In this document: piece after piece, positions 45,401 to 58,037 of the stretch | Position numbering within the stretch: the stretch's first letter is position 1 | Layout: every line of letters starts with the position of its first letter | NCBI GenBank assembly: GCA_026413225.1 | Contig: CM048552.1 | Span: forward strand, 53,955,001 to 54,019,000 | DNA from: Otis tarda | Lineage: Eukaryota; Chordata; Aves; Otidiformes; Otididae | Direction: 5' to 3' | Length of the DNA: 64,000 nucleotides | Program-made: the position numbers and the translations under genes | The notes under the pieces: generated by a model | Databases searched by the model: none | The model's input: the letters and a program-made list of their open reading frames with translations, nothing else | What the model was told of the DNA's origin: nothing

Positions 45401-48400
45401 TATTACAAGAAGGTGAAGAAAGCCTTTGATGCTCAGTTTATTGGGAGGCATAATGTGATATATGAGAGATTTAGCCAGCATTATCAAGAACTGGAGGAGA
45501 CTGCCAAGTCCTTCAGAAGAGCGGCGCAGAGCTGTTCAGGACACTTCCAGATAATTTATAAGAGACAGCATCACTGCAAGCCTAAGAAATGGGGACTATT
45601 GGGGTACTCCTTCCAACTTGAACCCACGCTGACTTTGGTAAAGAACAAAAAAGCTACAACAGTAGAAAAGAAGCAGGAAGATTTGGAGGGTGGGGCATGC
45701 AGAGGAAGAAGTAGGTAAGTTGACAGAAAAAGCCACTGAGGTGCACAGAAGCAGGGTAAGCCATTGCACCACAGAGCCCTTAAGACACAGGATTTCAGGT
45801 GCTGCCATGAAACCCTAAAGGCAATTACAATTTGGATTGCCAGGAGGTCCCAGCAGAGACAGGCAAAAAAATCTACAGCCCGCAAGCCCGAGGCTGGCCC
45901 GATCTTCAGAAAAAGCTCCCAATAAGGGCAGGGTGAGGTTGATTTTTTTTTTCCGACAGATGTCCCTTTGTTGTCAGCAGCTTTATGCTCTGTACCAATT
46001 GCGGCAGCTAGCCAGTCATTCACAGTGAGTGCAGAAGAGCTCGACATGGGATATTTTTCCCACAAAGATTTCCTTAGGAGGCAAAGATCATACCTTCATC
46101 ATCATACAGAGGTGGCGGGAAATACACTTCTGATATGAAGAAGGAGCTAGATACCCAGGTGTGATTAATGTCCTGTAATTTTTGATATCTAAGCATGGAT
46201 AAAAGCATAACATAGGAAATGGAGCTAGACCTGCTTGCAGTCAAAGGAGAGACAAGTACTTTTACATTGTAATTCTTCGATCTATTTGAGATAGGTACGT
46301 AAGGATGAGATAAGTCATCGTCTTCCTCTCCCATGGAGATAAGAGAAGGCTAGCACTGTGGTAGGCATCTATTCTTAGAGAGAGAAACCCACCAGCAGTA
46401 CCTAGAGAGCTTTGAAAGGCTCCAGTTACTCAGGCCAAGACACACCTAACCTGGCAATAATAAACAGCTTTCTCCAGAGAGGACACCAGTGTCACAGGCC
46501 TTGTACAAACACTGATGTATCTGTGAAGATGCTGTGATAGATCTGCATGCTGTGCTTACTGCAGGTGCAGGACCACTCCCGCTCCAGGGGGAGCCCATGG
46601 GCCTGCCTTGGCCTTCACTGAAGAGCCCATACACTCTCCTCCCAAGGCCCAGCATGGCCCCAGCAAATGGGCAGCTGTGGAAAGCAAAGGCTCATCCCCC
46701 CTGACCCTGCAGACAGAGCCCTGGAGACCTGGGGCCACCACAACCTTCAGTGGAAGAGGGAAGAAACAAGCAGTTGTCATTTCCTCCACAAGACAAATGA
46801 GCTCGTCTATCCCATTGCTTAATGCAACCTCAGTGACAAGCAGGAGATACTAGTCTGCTCTGCTCAGCCCCCTTTTCTCATTTCTCTGTTCCTCTGGGTC
46901 TGCTAGCCTTGGTCCAGGAAGATCACAGCGGAGGCTGTTGCTGGGGAATATAGCCCAACAGCAGAGCCTGAAGGGCAATTAAAGTGAACTATTAAATGAA
47001 AATTAAACACAACCTTTTCTCTGTTTGATTGGCAGCTAAGTGCAGGGAAGGAGAGCTATGACACAAATGGTGCCCAAGAAGTACCTCACAGAGAAACTGA
47101 GAAGATGCTCTCTCAAGAAAAAAGTCCACTGTTCTAGGGCACCCAAAGAGAGGTCTCTGTTTAACAGGCACCACACACAAGTGAACAGTGACAACTCAGA
47201 AGCCCCTTCCCTCCTCTACGTGTGAGTGATTCCTGCTGGTTTCCAGGGGGAGAACATTTGTGTCTTCATGTTGGAGAATGACATGCTCTGTTGTGGAGAG
47301 GTACAGAGCACCTTCCTCCTCCTGGTTCTTCAGCATTGCTGTTTGGAGGAAGGAGCTGGCCTGCTCCGTCTCTGGCATGTCCTTAGAGATTGCCGACAAG
47401 AGTGCAATTAGTTCCAGTTGCAGAAGTCTCTTAGTTTTGTATGCGCACGAGCACTTGTGCTGACCACATGAAAATGAGCTTACATATTTTCCCTCTTGCA
47501 TGAATTTCTTTTCTATCTTCTGTGCAGACGTAGTAAGTTGGGCAGTGGCCACAAGCGAGTAAGAGAACTCAGTCTAGACCTGGAGAGCTCCGTGAAGGTC
47601 CATTGGAGTTGAAGGTGTATTTTACTGCTAGGCAAGAGAGGGGGGAGATATTGCTTTACAAGAGGAAAGATATGAGCTAGGTTTCTTTGCATAAAGGCAT
47701 CCATGGGAATTCTCCACAAAAGGCACACACTGGCCAAGCTCTGGCCACATGCCAGCCTGATTTATTGCATCTCAGCTCCCCTTCCAGTTCACATATTCGT
47801 ACTTGTGCAGGGACATACATGTGATAGGGGTAGATTGTAGGTTCTTTATTTCTGCCCCTAGAGCATTCAGAAAAAAAATCACAGTCCCATGTTGTTTGCA
47901 CTATAATCACAACAGCCATGCACTGAACCAAGGCAGGTTGAGGCTGTTCATTCAGGATGTGCTTAGGGAAGTTTTCTTTCTTATTTTGCAACCACCAGAT
48001 CTAGATGCTTACTTTCTAAAAGCCCCCTGAGATTTCATGAAATCACCAGAGTCCAAGCCTGGTACTTTAATAAAATACTACACAAAGCTAGGAAACTTAC
48101 TTCAACAACTTTCATCGGTCTCTGGGGTTACTGCTAGCTGTAAGGTCCTAGCTGCAGTCTCTAACTTCTATGCTAAATAAATTATAAAAGCAAGCATCTT
48201 GCAAAATAAACACAGACTAGACGAGATTGTTTACCATCTATGTTTCTCGCACTACTTTGTTTCTCTATCCCATCATCTTTCAGCTGTTGGCTTCTGTAAG
48301 CACATGTTGTCTTTGGAGGCAACTCACCTACAGCACCTGGATTAAGATCACAAACTCAACACAAGCAATTCAAACTGGCCCCACAAACAAGCTCCATCCC

Positions 48401-48639
48401 CAAAAGGGGCTGGAGAAGATGGCAGCAGAGATATAAATCATAAGTGACATTAAACCCCAGGTGCATCACTTCACAAAGTCCCAGCAACTGGTATTCAGAG
48501 CAGAGGAATTTGGGAATTTAGTTTGGAAGTAAGAGGCAGAAGACAGCACCAGGCAGCCTGAAGGATGTTAGGTACATTCATCTTGTCCACAGATGAATGA
48601 AATGTTATCAGTAAAGCCAGAGAGGATAATTTGACCTTT

Positions 48640-48669
48640 CTGTCTGTCTCTCTCTCTCTCCCCCTGCAG
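48640..48669 (+). repeat. CT microsatellite with acceptor-like end
   Basis: TCTGTCTGTCTC then TCTCTCTCTCCCCCTGCAG. It resembles a splice acceptor, but no downstream donor closes an open exon. Confidence 0.75.
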
Positions 48670-51318
48670 CTTAAGGAGAGAAAAGGAAATCTTTCACTTG
48701 TTCTATCAGTAAACTTCAGTTCCCTCTTTGTTCCCCAGGGCCTGAGAGTGTAGGACATACCAAAATGCTCCTTGCACACAGGGGAGGCTCAGAATGCAGC
48801 AGAGGGAGAGGTGGAGGAGCAGAGGGTTGAGCCTACTGAGGCTCAAAATGAGAAATGGATTTTGCTGGAAAAGCTTGTGGGATACCCCGGAGAGAACAAG
48901 GGGACTGCTGTGCTCACTGAAGAGCCTGTGCATGGAAAGGTTGGACAGGGAGTGGTACAATGGGCCTGGGAGTCAGGGGTCCTCATATTCAGGCAGCTCC
49001 TCTCATGCCAAGAGGCTTCCAGCATTGGAGATGTACCAGCAACATGCTGCAGAAAGCGCAGCACTGAGGGCTGCATCCATCCAGAAGAGCAGGGAAATCA
49101 CAGTGCCATTGGGACTGGCTATGGGGAACCATTGGAAGTCCCATTTGAAGAGGTTCCCCCATCTGTCCCTAGCAGGACCAGACACACTATGAAACATAAG
49201 AAGTAGAGGTGCACACAATTAAATGAGGAGCCTGTTGTAGGAATGAAGAGCAAGGGGACCCAAGGACTGTGACGATAGCCAGGCACAGAGTATATTGCAC
49301 CCTGCAAAGTCCCCCAAGGGTCTGGCAACCAGAATCTCCCACCTCTTCCCCCTCTTGCAGCAAACCTGACAGAGATGTAGCTTCTTCCCTCCATCCCTGC
49401 TTCACTTCGCATCTCTTCCCACCCTGGGATGTCCTGTGCCTGATAGCTGACTGCGTGGTCTGGGACCTTTTGTAGGGGCCTACAAAGTAGGAGCAAGACT
49501 CCAAGGCTGTGCTGTGGCAAAGGGATCCCTGCTCTGGCTCAGCATCTCTATGTCTGCTATGTGCTGCTTCTTTCCAGTTCCAGCTATTGCCTTCACAAGT
49601 CCAGAATGTGGTGGTGATTCTAGGTGCTGGAGGAGAAGCCGTTCCTCAGGTGGCTGCTGAAGTGCTGCACAAGCTTAACAAAAGCCTTGACAATGAACCT
49701 GAAACAAAGCCCAGTCTGGAAAGGTGGAGGAGGAGGTGAAGTCTCCCCTAGCTGTAGGCATCACTTAGTTGTGACATACTGTTGGTCTAGCCTGAGAAAC
49801 ATGTGGCAGGAATTCCATCTGTGTGGGTCCTGGTCAGACCACAACATACTCTGTTAAAAGTTTTTCTCTAAAATTTATGGCTTCATTTTCTTTTTGTATT
49901 TTTTTTTTTTTTGGGAGGAGAAGGCCGCCAAATGCAGGGAAAGAGAAGAAAAGTGCAAAGTTTCTGTGAAGTCCAAGAGTGGGAAAACGTGTTCAGCAGG
50001 AACAGAACACACACCGCATGAGTATGTCCCAGGAGCACTAGGGGAGAAGAAAGCAAAACCTGACACATCATCTCTTCCATCAAGATCCAATGCTCCGTCC
50101 CCCCAGTGCCAGCACTGAATGCAAAATCCACTTTTCCTCTAAAAAGCAGCCTAATTGATACACAGAAGTGTGAGCACATCACCATGAGGGAGAAGTGCTG
50201 TGGGTCTGTGTGTGTACAGGCGGGAAGACAATCCTGCGGGAATAGGGGCAGGAAGCAGTGGACAGAGGGCAGGGATTGATGCCCCTCATCAGGGCACTGG
50301 AAGGGAGCAGGGGGCAGCAGAATTGGCACAAGGGCTGCAGAGAGAGGCACCCGCAAGGCACTGGACAACAGCTCAGACAGTATTCAAGTTCTCCAGTGCT
50401 CAGACAAGTGCACAGCCAAAGCACTTGATGGGAGGTGTTATTTAAACAAGCCAGTTGTTAATAAATGGAGCCTTTTAGTCCTAATTGCTGGAGAACCACA
50501 AGCCTACAAACCTCCCGGAACTCTTCAATTATGGATACTGCCCCAGAACTGCTGGGAACAGCTGAGCTATTTCATGAGTCTCCACAGAGCTGCTCATGCC
50601 CATCACTGCGTAGAGTTCTGACACCGCATGTCAGAGCTACCATGATATGGACCTTCCTTTATACACCCTTCAGAGGCAGATTTACCTGTAGCCACCCAAA
50701 GGCTCTGGACCCCGAAGGAGAAGAGCTTTTGGTGCAGCTGTTTGCACCTGTTTTGCATCCTGTCCACTGCTGGCTTCCTCCCCACCTCCCACCCTTCAGC
50801 TCACTGGCTCTAATGGGGCCTGTCTGACTCACATAGGTTTTGTAGCCAAACAACCACAAAGTGTTTCCAGCAACAGCCTTTTTGCTTGTTTCCTACATCT
50901 CGCATGACTTCACAGGTCTTCCCCCTTGTGTGGAGTGCTGGGCAAGCCCAGAGATGCTTTGTTTCCACATCCAAGCAGGGCCAGCTCAGCACAGTTAGAG
51001 CCCAGGTACTGCCTTATTCCTAATTTATTGCCACTTTCATGCTTTCAGTCGGTCTAAGAAATCTTTATCCCCCTGGTCCTTCTCTCTGCTGCAAGATACC
51101 ACCAGTGTTAACTACCTTCCCTTTTGTAACCGTAAATACAAAGCATGTAGACAAGGACCACTGACAGAGGTGTGAGTGAACCCTTCCTACCCTGCACCAC
51201 ATCAGATGAGAAGCCAGCACACAGCTAGTTGGGGGGATTCATCTAAGAGGCACCAACATCCACTGAAGGCTGTGAAATCCATCTGGTTCTACCATTTGGA
51301 GCCCCTCCGGCTCCACCA

Positions 51319-51348
51319 AATGAAACGTTCAAAATGTTTCATTTTGAA
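51319..51348. repeat. Two overlapping 8-bp inverted repeats
   Basis: AATGAAAC (51319-51326) pairs with GTTTCATT (51336-51343), and TTCAAAAT (51328-51335) pairs with ATTTTGAA (51341-51348). The two hairpins share bases 51341-51343 and interlock, so they cannot both form. Confidence 0.7.
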
Positions 51349-53652
51349 AATGCCTAAGGGATAGCTACCGTTCAGATATCAAAAAAATTAAGTTCCCTGG
51401 CCTGGCTACAGCTCCTGGGCTCTCAGGCAGGAGGCTGGGAGCCAAGGTGAGGGGCAAGGCAGCAGCTGCTAAGTATTTTCCTGTCCTATCAAACAAATAT
51501 TTCACATGCCTGAGATGCAGCCATGGATTTGTCCAATTGAGTACACTCCTGCCAAACAACAGTAGCCTCATGAATCAGCATTTTCTAACAGAAACATGCT
51601 GTTAAAAAAATTCTTCACAAAGCCCCAAAGCCTTGCACGCCCTGGGAGACCCTACAATACAGGCAAAAGTCTCAGTAGTGGAAATCATCTCATGGTTTTA
51701 AAGCCATGAGTAGGATGCCCTCTTTCTCCATGAGGAATTAAGTTTCCTGTCTTCTGGTACAGCCTTCATTTTCAGAGCTCTCTGTTGTAACTTATGAAGA
51801 TAATGAAGGAGTAGAGGGAAGAGGGAGCTCTGAGGTGGTACAACAGAGTCTGGGCTGCTTCTCTATAGCCAACCTATTTGTTCTGTTGCCAGTGTCTTGC
51901 AAGGACTTTAGCTGGCTTCTCCTGAAGACACCTAGATGCTAATAAGCAGGGTGAGGAAGGGAATGTTATTTATTCATGCTTAGTTGTGCACTTTTAGACT
52001 CGAAAGTAAACCACACTCCATGTCAGAGCCAAAATCCCTCTTCTAGAGCAATCTCTATGCATATGAGATTGCTGCCCAACCCAACTGGCAAGACCCCTCA
52101 AGGTAAAGGCATGCTGGCAGGAGGCATCATGCACACCACTGCATGGGGAGGGCTGAGCACTGCAGCTCACAGCTGCTGTGAGTATGGAGGGCAGAGGGGT
52201 CCCAAGTGCTGCTGGTTGCCTCTGTTTCTGCTCTTCATAGCAATGGAGAGGAACTCACCCCAGAGACACATTCAAATGCCACATGGGCACACACATGACC
52301 TAGGGGCAGTTTCCACTTCTCTACCACTCCCAGACATTTTCTCCATGACCACAAATGGTTTACCTCGTCCAGCCTCTGTTCCCACCTCTTCAGTAAAGCC
52401 TTTTTCTCTGCTACAGTCCCTCTCCTTTTAGGCTTGGCCTTTCTTCCCTGACTTTCAAGCTTTCCTTTCTGTTTTGCTCAGCACTCCATGAGATCTGTTC
52501 AGGATAGATCTTCTGCCATGGGCAATGGTGGTGTTAGTGGGTTCAATAGACCTAATCAATCACTAACGGTGTTCAGGGCAGATTGGAAAAAGATGCTTGC
52601 ATGTGTTTGTGCCAGGGCCTTCCTGATGTTTCCCATATGCAAGCATATGCCACAACATACTCTTATTGGCACAGTGGGAGAACATGCTAAATTAAATCCA
52701 CACAGATCCTCCCATGCTCTGAGGTTTGCCTCTTGGCTCCTGCTGCGATGTGCTGTCCCAGTTCCCCTCCCATTTGTGGGCCATGGGAGTACCAGGCAGT
52801 GGTGCCTCCCCTCCTATCAACAGGTTGCCTCCAGCATAGCATCCCTCAAGTTGGGCTTCTCCACACCTGCTCCTTCCTAACCAGAAATCAGTCTTTATAG
52901 CTAAGTAGTGTTGACGAATTAAAAAGAAAAACCAAACCAAAACATAGAACTCTTGGAACAAATATTTTCATTTTAATGAAGAAACCTTTTGGGCTCCTTT
53001 GAAGCAGTTGTGCCAGAAGACTTTGTGCTGTAGCTCTTTTCCCTTGGGCTATCACCTTACTCAACCTCCAGAGAAAGCAGGAAATATCTCAGGGAGGAGA
53101 CCATACAGAAACCTTTGAGTGCTGTAGAAGGCAGGAGGCTAGGGTCTAAAATATAAGCCTGCCTTACATGGCTCTGAAGCTTAGCCCCTGGAGGAGTCAC
53201 CCCATACATACTGCTGTGGGGTCAGTCTACAGCAGCACCATAGCTTGAGCATAGTGGGTGAAGTAAAGGCCAGCTCTCCAGATGTGTGGGTGAGGGAGGG
53301 CTGCAAGAGCTAGTGGGTCTTGCTTGTAAAATCATAATTGCCAAGGTCCAAAAGGATGTCCATCCCCAAAAGCTTTTCATTCAGATAAGGCTGTCAATGG
53401 AGACAGATAGCACAGCTACTGCTGCAGCAGAGGGTTGGTGGCACCACAGCAGCATGGCTAGGGGACCCCCAGCAGTGCGGTGTCTGGGTAAGGGCTCCAG
53501 AAGCCCACCTGTCTTTCCACTGTATCCAATTTGCTGTTCAGCCCCTTCACAGATGGCTTATCCTGTCTGGGATTTTTACTTCCCACCATGCCAGCATTCC
53601 CCTTCCTGCCAAGAGACCATATATTTCTTCTCCTGTTTAACTCTTGCGCTTC

Positions 53653-53680
53653 TTTTTTTTTTTTTTTTTTTTTTTTTTTT
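53653..53680. repeat. T28 homopolymer
   Basis: Twenty-eight consecutive T residues, followed by GGGTTGGGTTTGGG and a second T run near 53708. A minus-strand poly-A remnant is possible; no retroposed parent was recognised. Confidence 0.9.
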
Positions 53681-55869
53681 GGGTTGGGTTTGGGCTTTTT
53701 TTGTCCTTTTTTTTTTTGCTGTCTTCACCACAACAGGGGCTCCTCTCTGCAAGCAGCACTGACCTGCTCAGCAGGACCAGGCCTCCATGCAGGGATGGGG
53801 TAACCATGGTACAAGGGACATCTCAGGCCTAAGCAGGCTTTATATTCCTGCAATCAGTGCAGCCTGAATAAGAGGTTCTGCTGCCCTGCACCATGTCCAC
53901 CAGCACTGAGCCAGTGCTCCCACATGCCAGCACATGAAGGAAGCAGGTCACCTGGGGACTTGGTGCTTCAGAGACTGCCTTTGTTTTCACAACTTTCCCG
54001 TCGCTTAGGGATCACCTGCCATGGTGCTCTGAGCCCCTAGCACTGCCCACAAATACTGCTGGTAGCACTGAGTGCTGTAACACAGCACAGCAATCATGTC
54101 CCAAACTTATCCACATCACTGCATCATGCAAACTTGCCAACAGCAGACCTGCCCTTACTTGATGCTTTGCAGTTTTCAACTCTACCAGCAGAGAACTGCA
54201 TTGCATCGGAGCTATGGTAGCTTTTTGCTCAAGCAGATAATTAGGTCCTGTCTTCTCCACCTCCAGGTCCTGCAGCCAGCTGCAGAGGCTGCAGCCCAGA
54301 AACTGCCTTGAGGAGCTTCAGAGAGGGAAGATACATCCACTATGAAGGGGATGTAGGTCCAAATGGATGCTGAAGGGCTTAGAAGCTGGGGTGGTCACAT
54401 AATAGGTAAGGCCAGGAAAGAGTTGGGCTTTTAGACAGTTCAGACTCTGTGTGGGTGGACTGCAGAGAGGACAGTGGCTTGGCAGCAATGATAGGTGTGT
54501 CAGCTGGGTGTAGACACAGGTCAGAGCCTGTGGGGGTTACAGCAGCATGCAGCAGGAAGGCAAAACAAGACAGAATTTCTGGGTGCACCTGGGGAACGCC
54601 AGATGGTTGTGAGGTACAGGGAAGGAAGAAAGAAGGTGCAGAGACTGTGTGCGCAGGGATAGGTCCAGTTCTCCACACAGCCAGACATTCACATCACACA
54701 TCACAGCTTTCCTCTGATTTGGAAGAGATGATGAGTGATTCCCCATGCACAGACAGCATCTGGGAGAGCGAGAGGCACGTCACTGTCTTCTGCCTCTGTC
54801 ACAAACATTCATTTCCTTGAGGAAAGGCAGACACAGAGATTTGTAATGCTCCTGTACCTTCAAAATTTGCAATTCTGTTTGTGGCAACTGGAGCATGCTT
54901 GGGGTACTCAGCAGGCATGTTAGTGACATGAGACCCAGGCTGTGAGTAACTCACAATAGGAAGAAATCAGTGTTCAGCAAGGGATGTGTAAGGCTGTCGA
55001 GAGAGGAAACTGATCCCCAGTCTTGCAAATGGGTTTTACACATTTGTATTCCCAGTTCACATCATGAGGGGGACTATTTTAGAATGTACAGACAGTGACA
55101 CAGAGAAGCTCTCATCATTGTGGTGCCCATGCGGCAGATCACCTGAATCACTCTTTGTGGAAGAGAACAGATGGGGGAGATGGTGTAATAGGCTGGCAAG
55201 TTAGGCTTCACCAGTCTGTGTGCTGCTGTGCAGAAAACACCACATATTACAGCCTACTGCAACTCTCCATCTGATGACAGCAGTTCTGGAGGGCTCGTGT
55301 TTGATCCTTGCACTGTTGGTTGTGATAGCAAAGTTGTCCTATTTCCAGTTTCTCCTTGCGTCATGGAGATGATGTGTGTATGACTACAAAAACAGAGGTA
55401 AGATCTGGCACGTTGAGAGGCAGCAGAGGCCTACAATATAGATCTTGTCTAAAAATGCACAAGCACTGCAAAACACGGTAAGCTAGAGATCAATGCAAGT
55501 GGATGCGTGTCGGCAGGATTGCCGTTCACCAGCAGCCATAAACAACAAGGCAGAAGTTATTCGAGAACTTTCTGATTTGGAAGAGAATGCCATTTGGGAA
55601 AGATGTCCTGTTTCTACCAGAAACTAGCTGGCAGACTACAACATTGATCATCCTGTAGTTGGGAAATAAAACAACATTAAACAAATGTGAAGTATTTTCA
55701 AAAGTGGATTATTTGTGATATAATTAATACTCAAAAATAGCAGTTATTTCAAGAAGGGGACTTGACCACTTGCCCTTGGAATGACTATGAGTACTTGTAA
55801 CGGCAGCAAGAGCTGTGCTTTCGATGGGTAGGACCAGATGACTGCCAGGCCTGAGCTGGCTTTTTTTTT

Positions 55870-56230
55870 AACGTTAATTCTCTCAGCTGAGATGTGTTTG
55901 TACCAGTGGCCACAACAGCACTTGTGAGAAATAAATGTTTATAGTGCTCTAGCTGACAACTGCTCGGGGTTGCTTACTGCCCAGACTGAACCACAAGCAA
56001 ACACTGCAGGAACAAATATACATCTAATTAAAAAAGCCGTGATACACAGGGCAGACAAACATGAGTGACTAGACTGACTTGCACTACAGCAAAGACAATT
56101 TCAGCCCAGCGAAAAGGCGTCCAAGGCACAATGACTCTGCGTTGTGCGTGCTAGAAAACCATTGGAGAGAAATGTTGTTCTCAGCGGAAATAAATGTAAA
56201 ATGAATTAACAAAATGTCTCTGAAGTATAA
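55870..56230. promoter_or_regulatory. Candidate conserved non-coding element
   Basis: AT-rich sequence retaining several CpGs (TTAACGTTAATTC, CTCGGGG, GCCGTGATAC, AGCGAAAAGGCGTCC, CTGCGTTGTGCGTGC, CAGCGGAAATAA). ATTA-type cores include ACGTTAATTC, CATCTAATTAAAAAAG and AATGAATTAAC. No coding frame. The pattern is similar to the other enhancer-like blocks. Confidence 0.26.
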
Positions 56231-56251
56231 AGCCCTGCTGATGATTTAAAT

Positions 56252-56288
56252 AACTGGTTTGAAACCAGCCTTTACCAAAAACTGGTTT
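56252..56288. promoter_or_regulatory. Repeated AACTGGTTT sites, Grainyhead-like
   Basis: AACTGGTTT occurs at 56252-56260 and 56280-56288. The first is followed after one base by AAACCAG (56262-56268), making a perfect 7-bp inverted repeat. The motif resembles the Grainyhead-like consensus AACYGGTTT. Binding is inferred from sequence alone. Confidence 0.3.
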
Positions 56289-56404
56289 GTGATTAACAGA
56301 AAGAAATGAAAAAAAACGTAAAGGAAACATAACAGAGGTTGAGCCAAGCACAGCTACATCACAGCAAGCACCTATTTTGTTAAAAATAGTTTTCTGAAAT
56401 AGTC

Positions 56405-56535
56405 ACCAAGGGGGTCCGTGTGGCGAAACTAACCCTGACATCTTTGCATTACCAAGACCAATTACAGAAGTAGAGTTTGTAGTAGGAAAACTCACCTGGG
56501 CCTATTTTACAGAATGATGTGCCAGTGAAGACATT
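56405..56535 (+). repeat. Diverged direct repeat, copy A
   Basis: Aligned by eye with copy B at about 57910-58037. The best block, starting CCGTGTGGCGAAACTAACC at 56416, matches CCGTGTGGCAAAAGTAACC at 57921 and agrees at 29 of 34 ungapped positions. Further blocks (CCAATTAC, AGTTTG, TGCCAGTGAAGACATTAC) follow in the same order with small gaps. The family is unknown to me; it could be an old interspersed repeat or one end of a local duplication. Confidence 0.6.
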
Positions 56536-56880
56536 ACTGTTTGACGTGGGATATTACACAGAGGAACAGAGCTCCCTTTGGCACCCACCAAAAGAATCAT
56601 TGCTTTATTTTCTCAAAACTCAATTTTTCCCTTTTTATTTTTCAGTCAACATAAGTTTGTGCGTTTTCCTCTGCTGCACACCAAAACAAGATTATTTAAT
56701 AGAGCATAAACAAACAACTGAATGAGATTAGTTAAATAGAACCTCTGTGAAAAAGGCAGTTGATAAAAAATCCAGGAATGTTTTTACATGGGAAAAAAAC
56801 CTGGTAAAAATGCAGGACTTAAAATAATGGGTACAGTAATACATAAACAAAGACTTTCTGCTTTGTTATAGCTGAGTTGC
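56536..56880. other. AT-rich non-coding sequence
   Basis: AT-rich, with a T-rich tract near 56620-56645. No gene or repeat recognised; it lies between repeat copy A and the CR1 fragment. Confidence 0.5.
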
Positions 56881-57195
56881 TGCAACTGAGTTCTTCATAT
56901 GAAGAATGGCTGAGAGCGCTGGGAGAAGAGAAGGCTCAGGGAGATCTCATCAATGTGTACAAATGCCTGAAGGGAGGGTGCAAAGAAGACCGAGCCAGGC
57001 TCTTCTCAGTGGTGCCCAGTGACAGGACCAGAGGTAATGAACGCAAACTGAAACACAGGAGGTTCCCTCTGTGTATCAGGAAACCCTTCATGGTCCTGGG
57101 CAACCAGCTCTACGTGGTCCTGCTTGAACAGGGGGTCTTGGACAGGATGATCTCCAGAGGTCCCTTCCTGCCTCAGCCATTCTGTGGTTCTGTGA
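56881..57195 (+). mobile_element. CR1 LINE fragment, 3' part, internally deleted
   Basis: GAGAAGAGAAGGCTCAGGGA, GTGACAGGACCAGAGGTAAT, AAACACAGGAGGTTCCCTCT, ATGGTCCTGGGCAACCAGCT and CTCCAGAGGTCCCTTCCTGC are typical CR1 3'-end blocks in the right order. The copy ends at ATTCTGTGGTTCTGTGA (57179-57195), the CR1 terminal repeat. Relative to the usual CR1 tail it lacks the block between AGGAAACCCTTC and ATGGTCCTGG, roughly a hundred bases, and has a smaller deletion before GAGAAGAG. It carries no reverse transcriptase. The 119-codon frame across it is a by-product of the 3' region, not a gene. Confidence 0.93.
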
Positions 57196-57909
57196 ACTTA
57201 ACTGGCAAAAGGAAAAGCCTTGGGGAAGTAAAATAAGTTGTCAAAGACCAATTTTTCAAGATTAACAGTCCGAGGTGCTGACTAGTGTGAGATCACAGAG
57301 AAGGGGCTATTGGAGTGGCTGTCGAACTATGGCATCTACAAAAAGTCTAAGGACAAAATGACAAAGGATCTATGGAGTTCCTAAAGATTACCACCTGTCC
57401 AAGGTCCAGATACTGTTCAAATTGAATGAAATGGGGAAAAATTACTTCAATTTCTATGAAGTGAGCTCTTGCACAACAAGGAGTGCAGGTAATGAAAGTA
57501 AAAAATCACAGAGGTTTTGTAACAAGAAGTTTTGGGTGCATTCCTAGTAAGCATTGATTCATCTGTGTGTTTCTCTTCGATGTGTCATTTCAAGCGTACC
57601 TATCAATGCAGAGTCAAATGGGGTAAAAGATAAATCTGTACAAGTGACAGTACTGGATAGATGAAACTCTACCTGATTCAAGTCTTAGCATAGACCAAAA
57701 TATCTGGCAGCACTTTCTGAGATACACCATTTCAGAGATTCTTGAACGTGAACTCTTCCATTATCTAAAAAGTTTCTGGATCCAAGGTTAATTAATACTG
57801 AGCTTGCTACTAAAAGCCTATGTGCGAGGAGACACAGCAGACCTCTCTGAAAAGAGGGTCAAACTGTTACTTGCTAGAGAAATGAAAAAGAATTAGATGT
57901 GTCATAGCC
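57196..57909. other. Non-coding sequence between repeat copies
   Basis: A-rich, stop-rich sequence with no recognised element. It lies between the CR1 fragment and repeat copy B. Confidence 0.5.
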
Positions 57910-58037
57910 ACTAAATGAGACCGTGTGGCAAAAGTAACCATGACATGTTTGTATAAAGACAAATTACCTCAACAAAGTTCGAAATACAAGGCCGAGCATG
58001 AGTCTGGGTTAAAACACAGCCTGCCAGTGGAGAAATC
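57910..58037 (+). repeat. Diverged direct repeat, copy B
   Basis: Partner of the copy at 56405-56535, about 1,505 bp downstream and in the same orientation. Beyond the best block, CAAATTAC, AAGTTCGAAATAC and TGCCAGTGGAGAAATCAC align with the first copy. Similarity fades on both sides, so the unit is about 130 bp. Confidence 0.6.

Larger units (their letters stand above)
42401..55869. other. Long non-coding stretch, no gene recognised
   Basis: Many short frames overlap on both strands, up to about 164 codons (45571-46065, minus), none with a domain. Two overlapping plus-strand frames of about 140 codons at 48.77-49.2 kb share the same DNA, which speaks against either being real. Local items are a pyrimidine tract ending CCCCTGCAG at 48640-48669, an overlapping hairpin pair at 51319-51348 and a T28 run at 53653-53680. 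The plus strand at 45712-45720 has a donor-like TAG|GTAAGT without a matching acceptor. The remainder shows nothing I can name. Confidence 0.5.

Noticed and set aside
48754-49206. Two overlapping plus-strand frames of about 130-145 codons after an acceptor-like CT tract
   Set aside because: A TAG at 48751 blocks the longer frame from joining the nearby acceptors, and two frames of equal length on the same bases argue for local stop depletion rather than coding.
53653-53720. Telomere-like GGGTTGGGTTTGGG after T28
   Set aside because: Only three G runs and no repeat unit; part of a low-complexity T/G stretch, not an interstitial telomere.
56877-57236. 119-codon open frame at the second CR1
   Set aside because: It lies within the CR1 3' region, which is untranslated in these elements; the frame is incidental.
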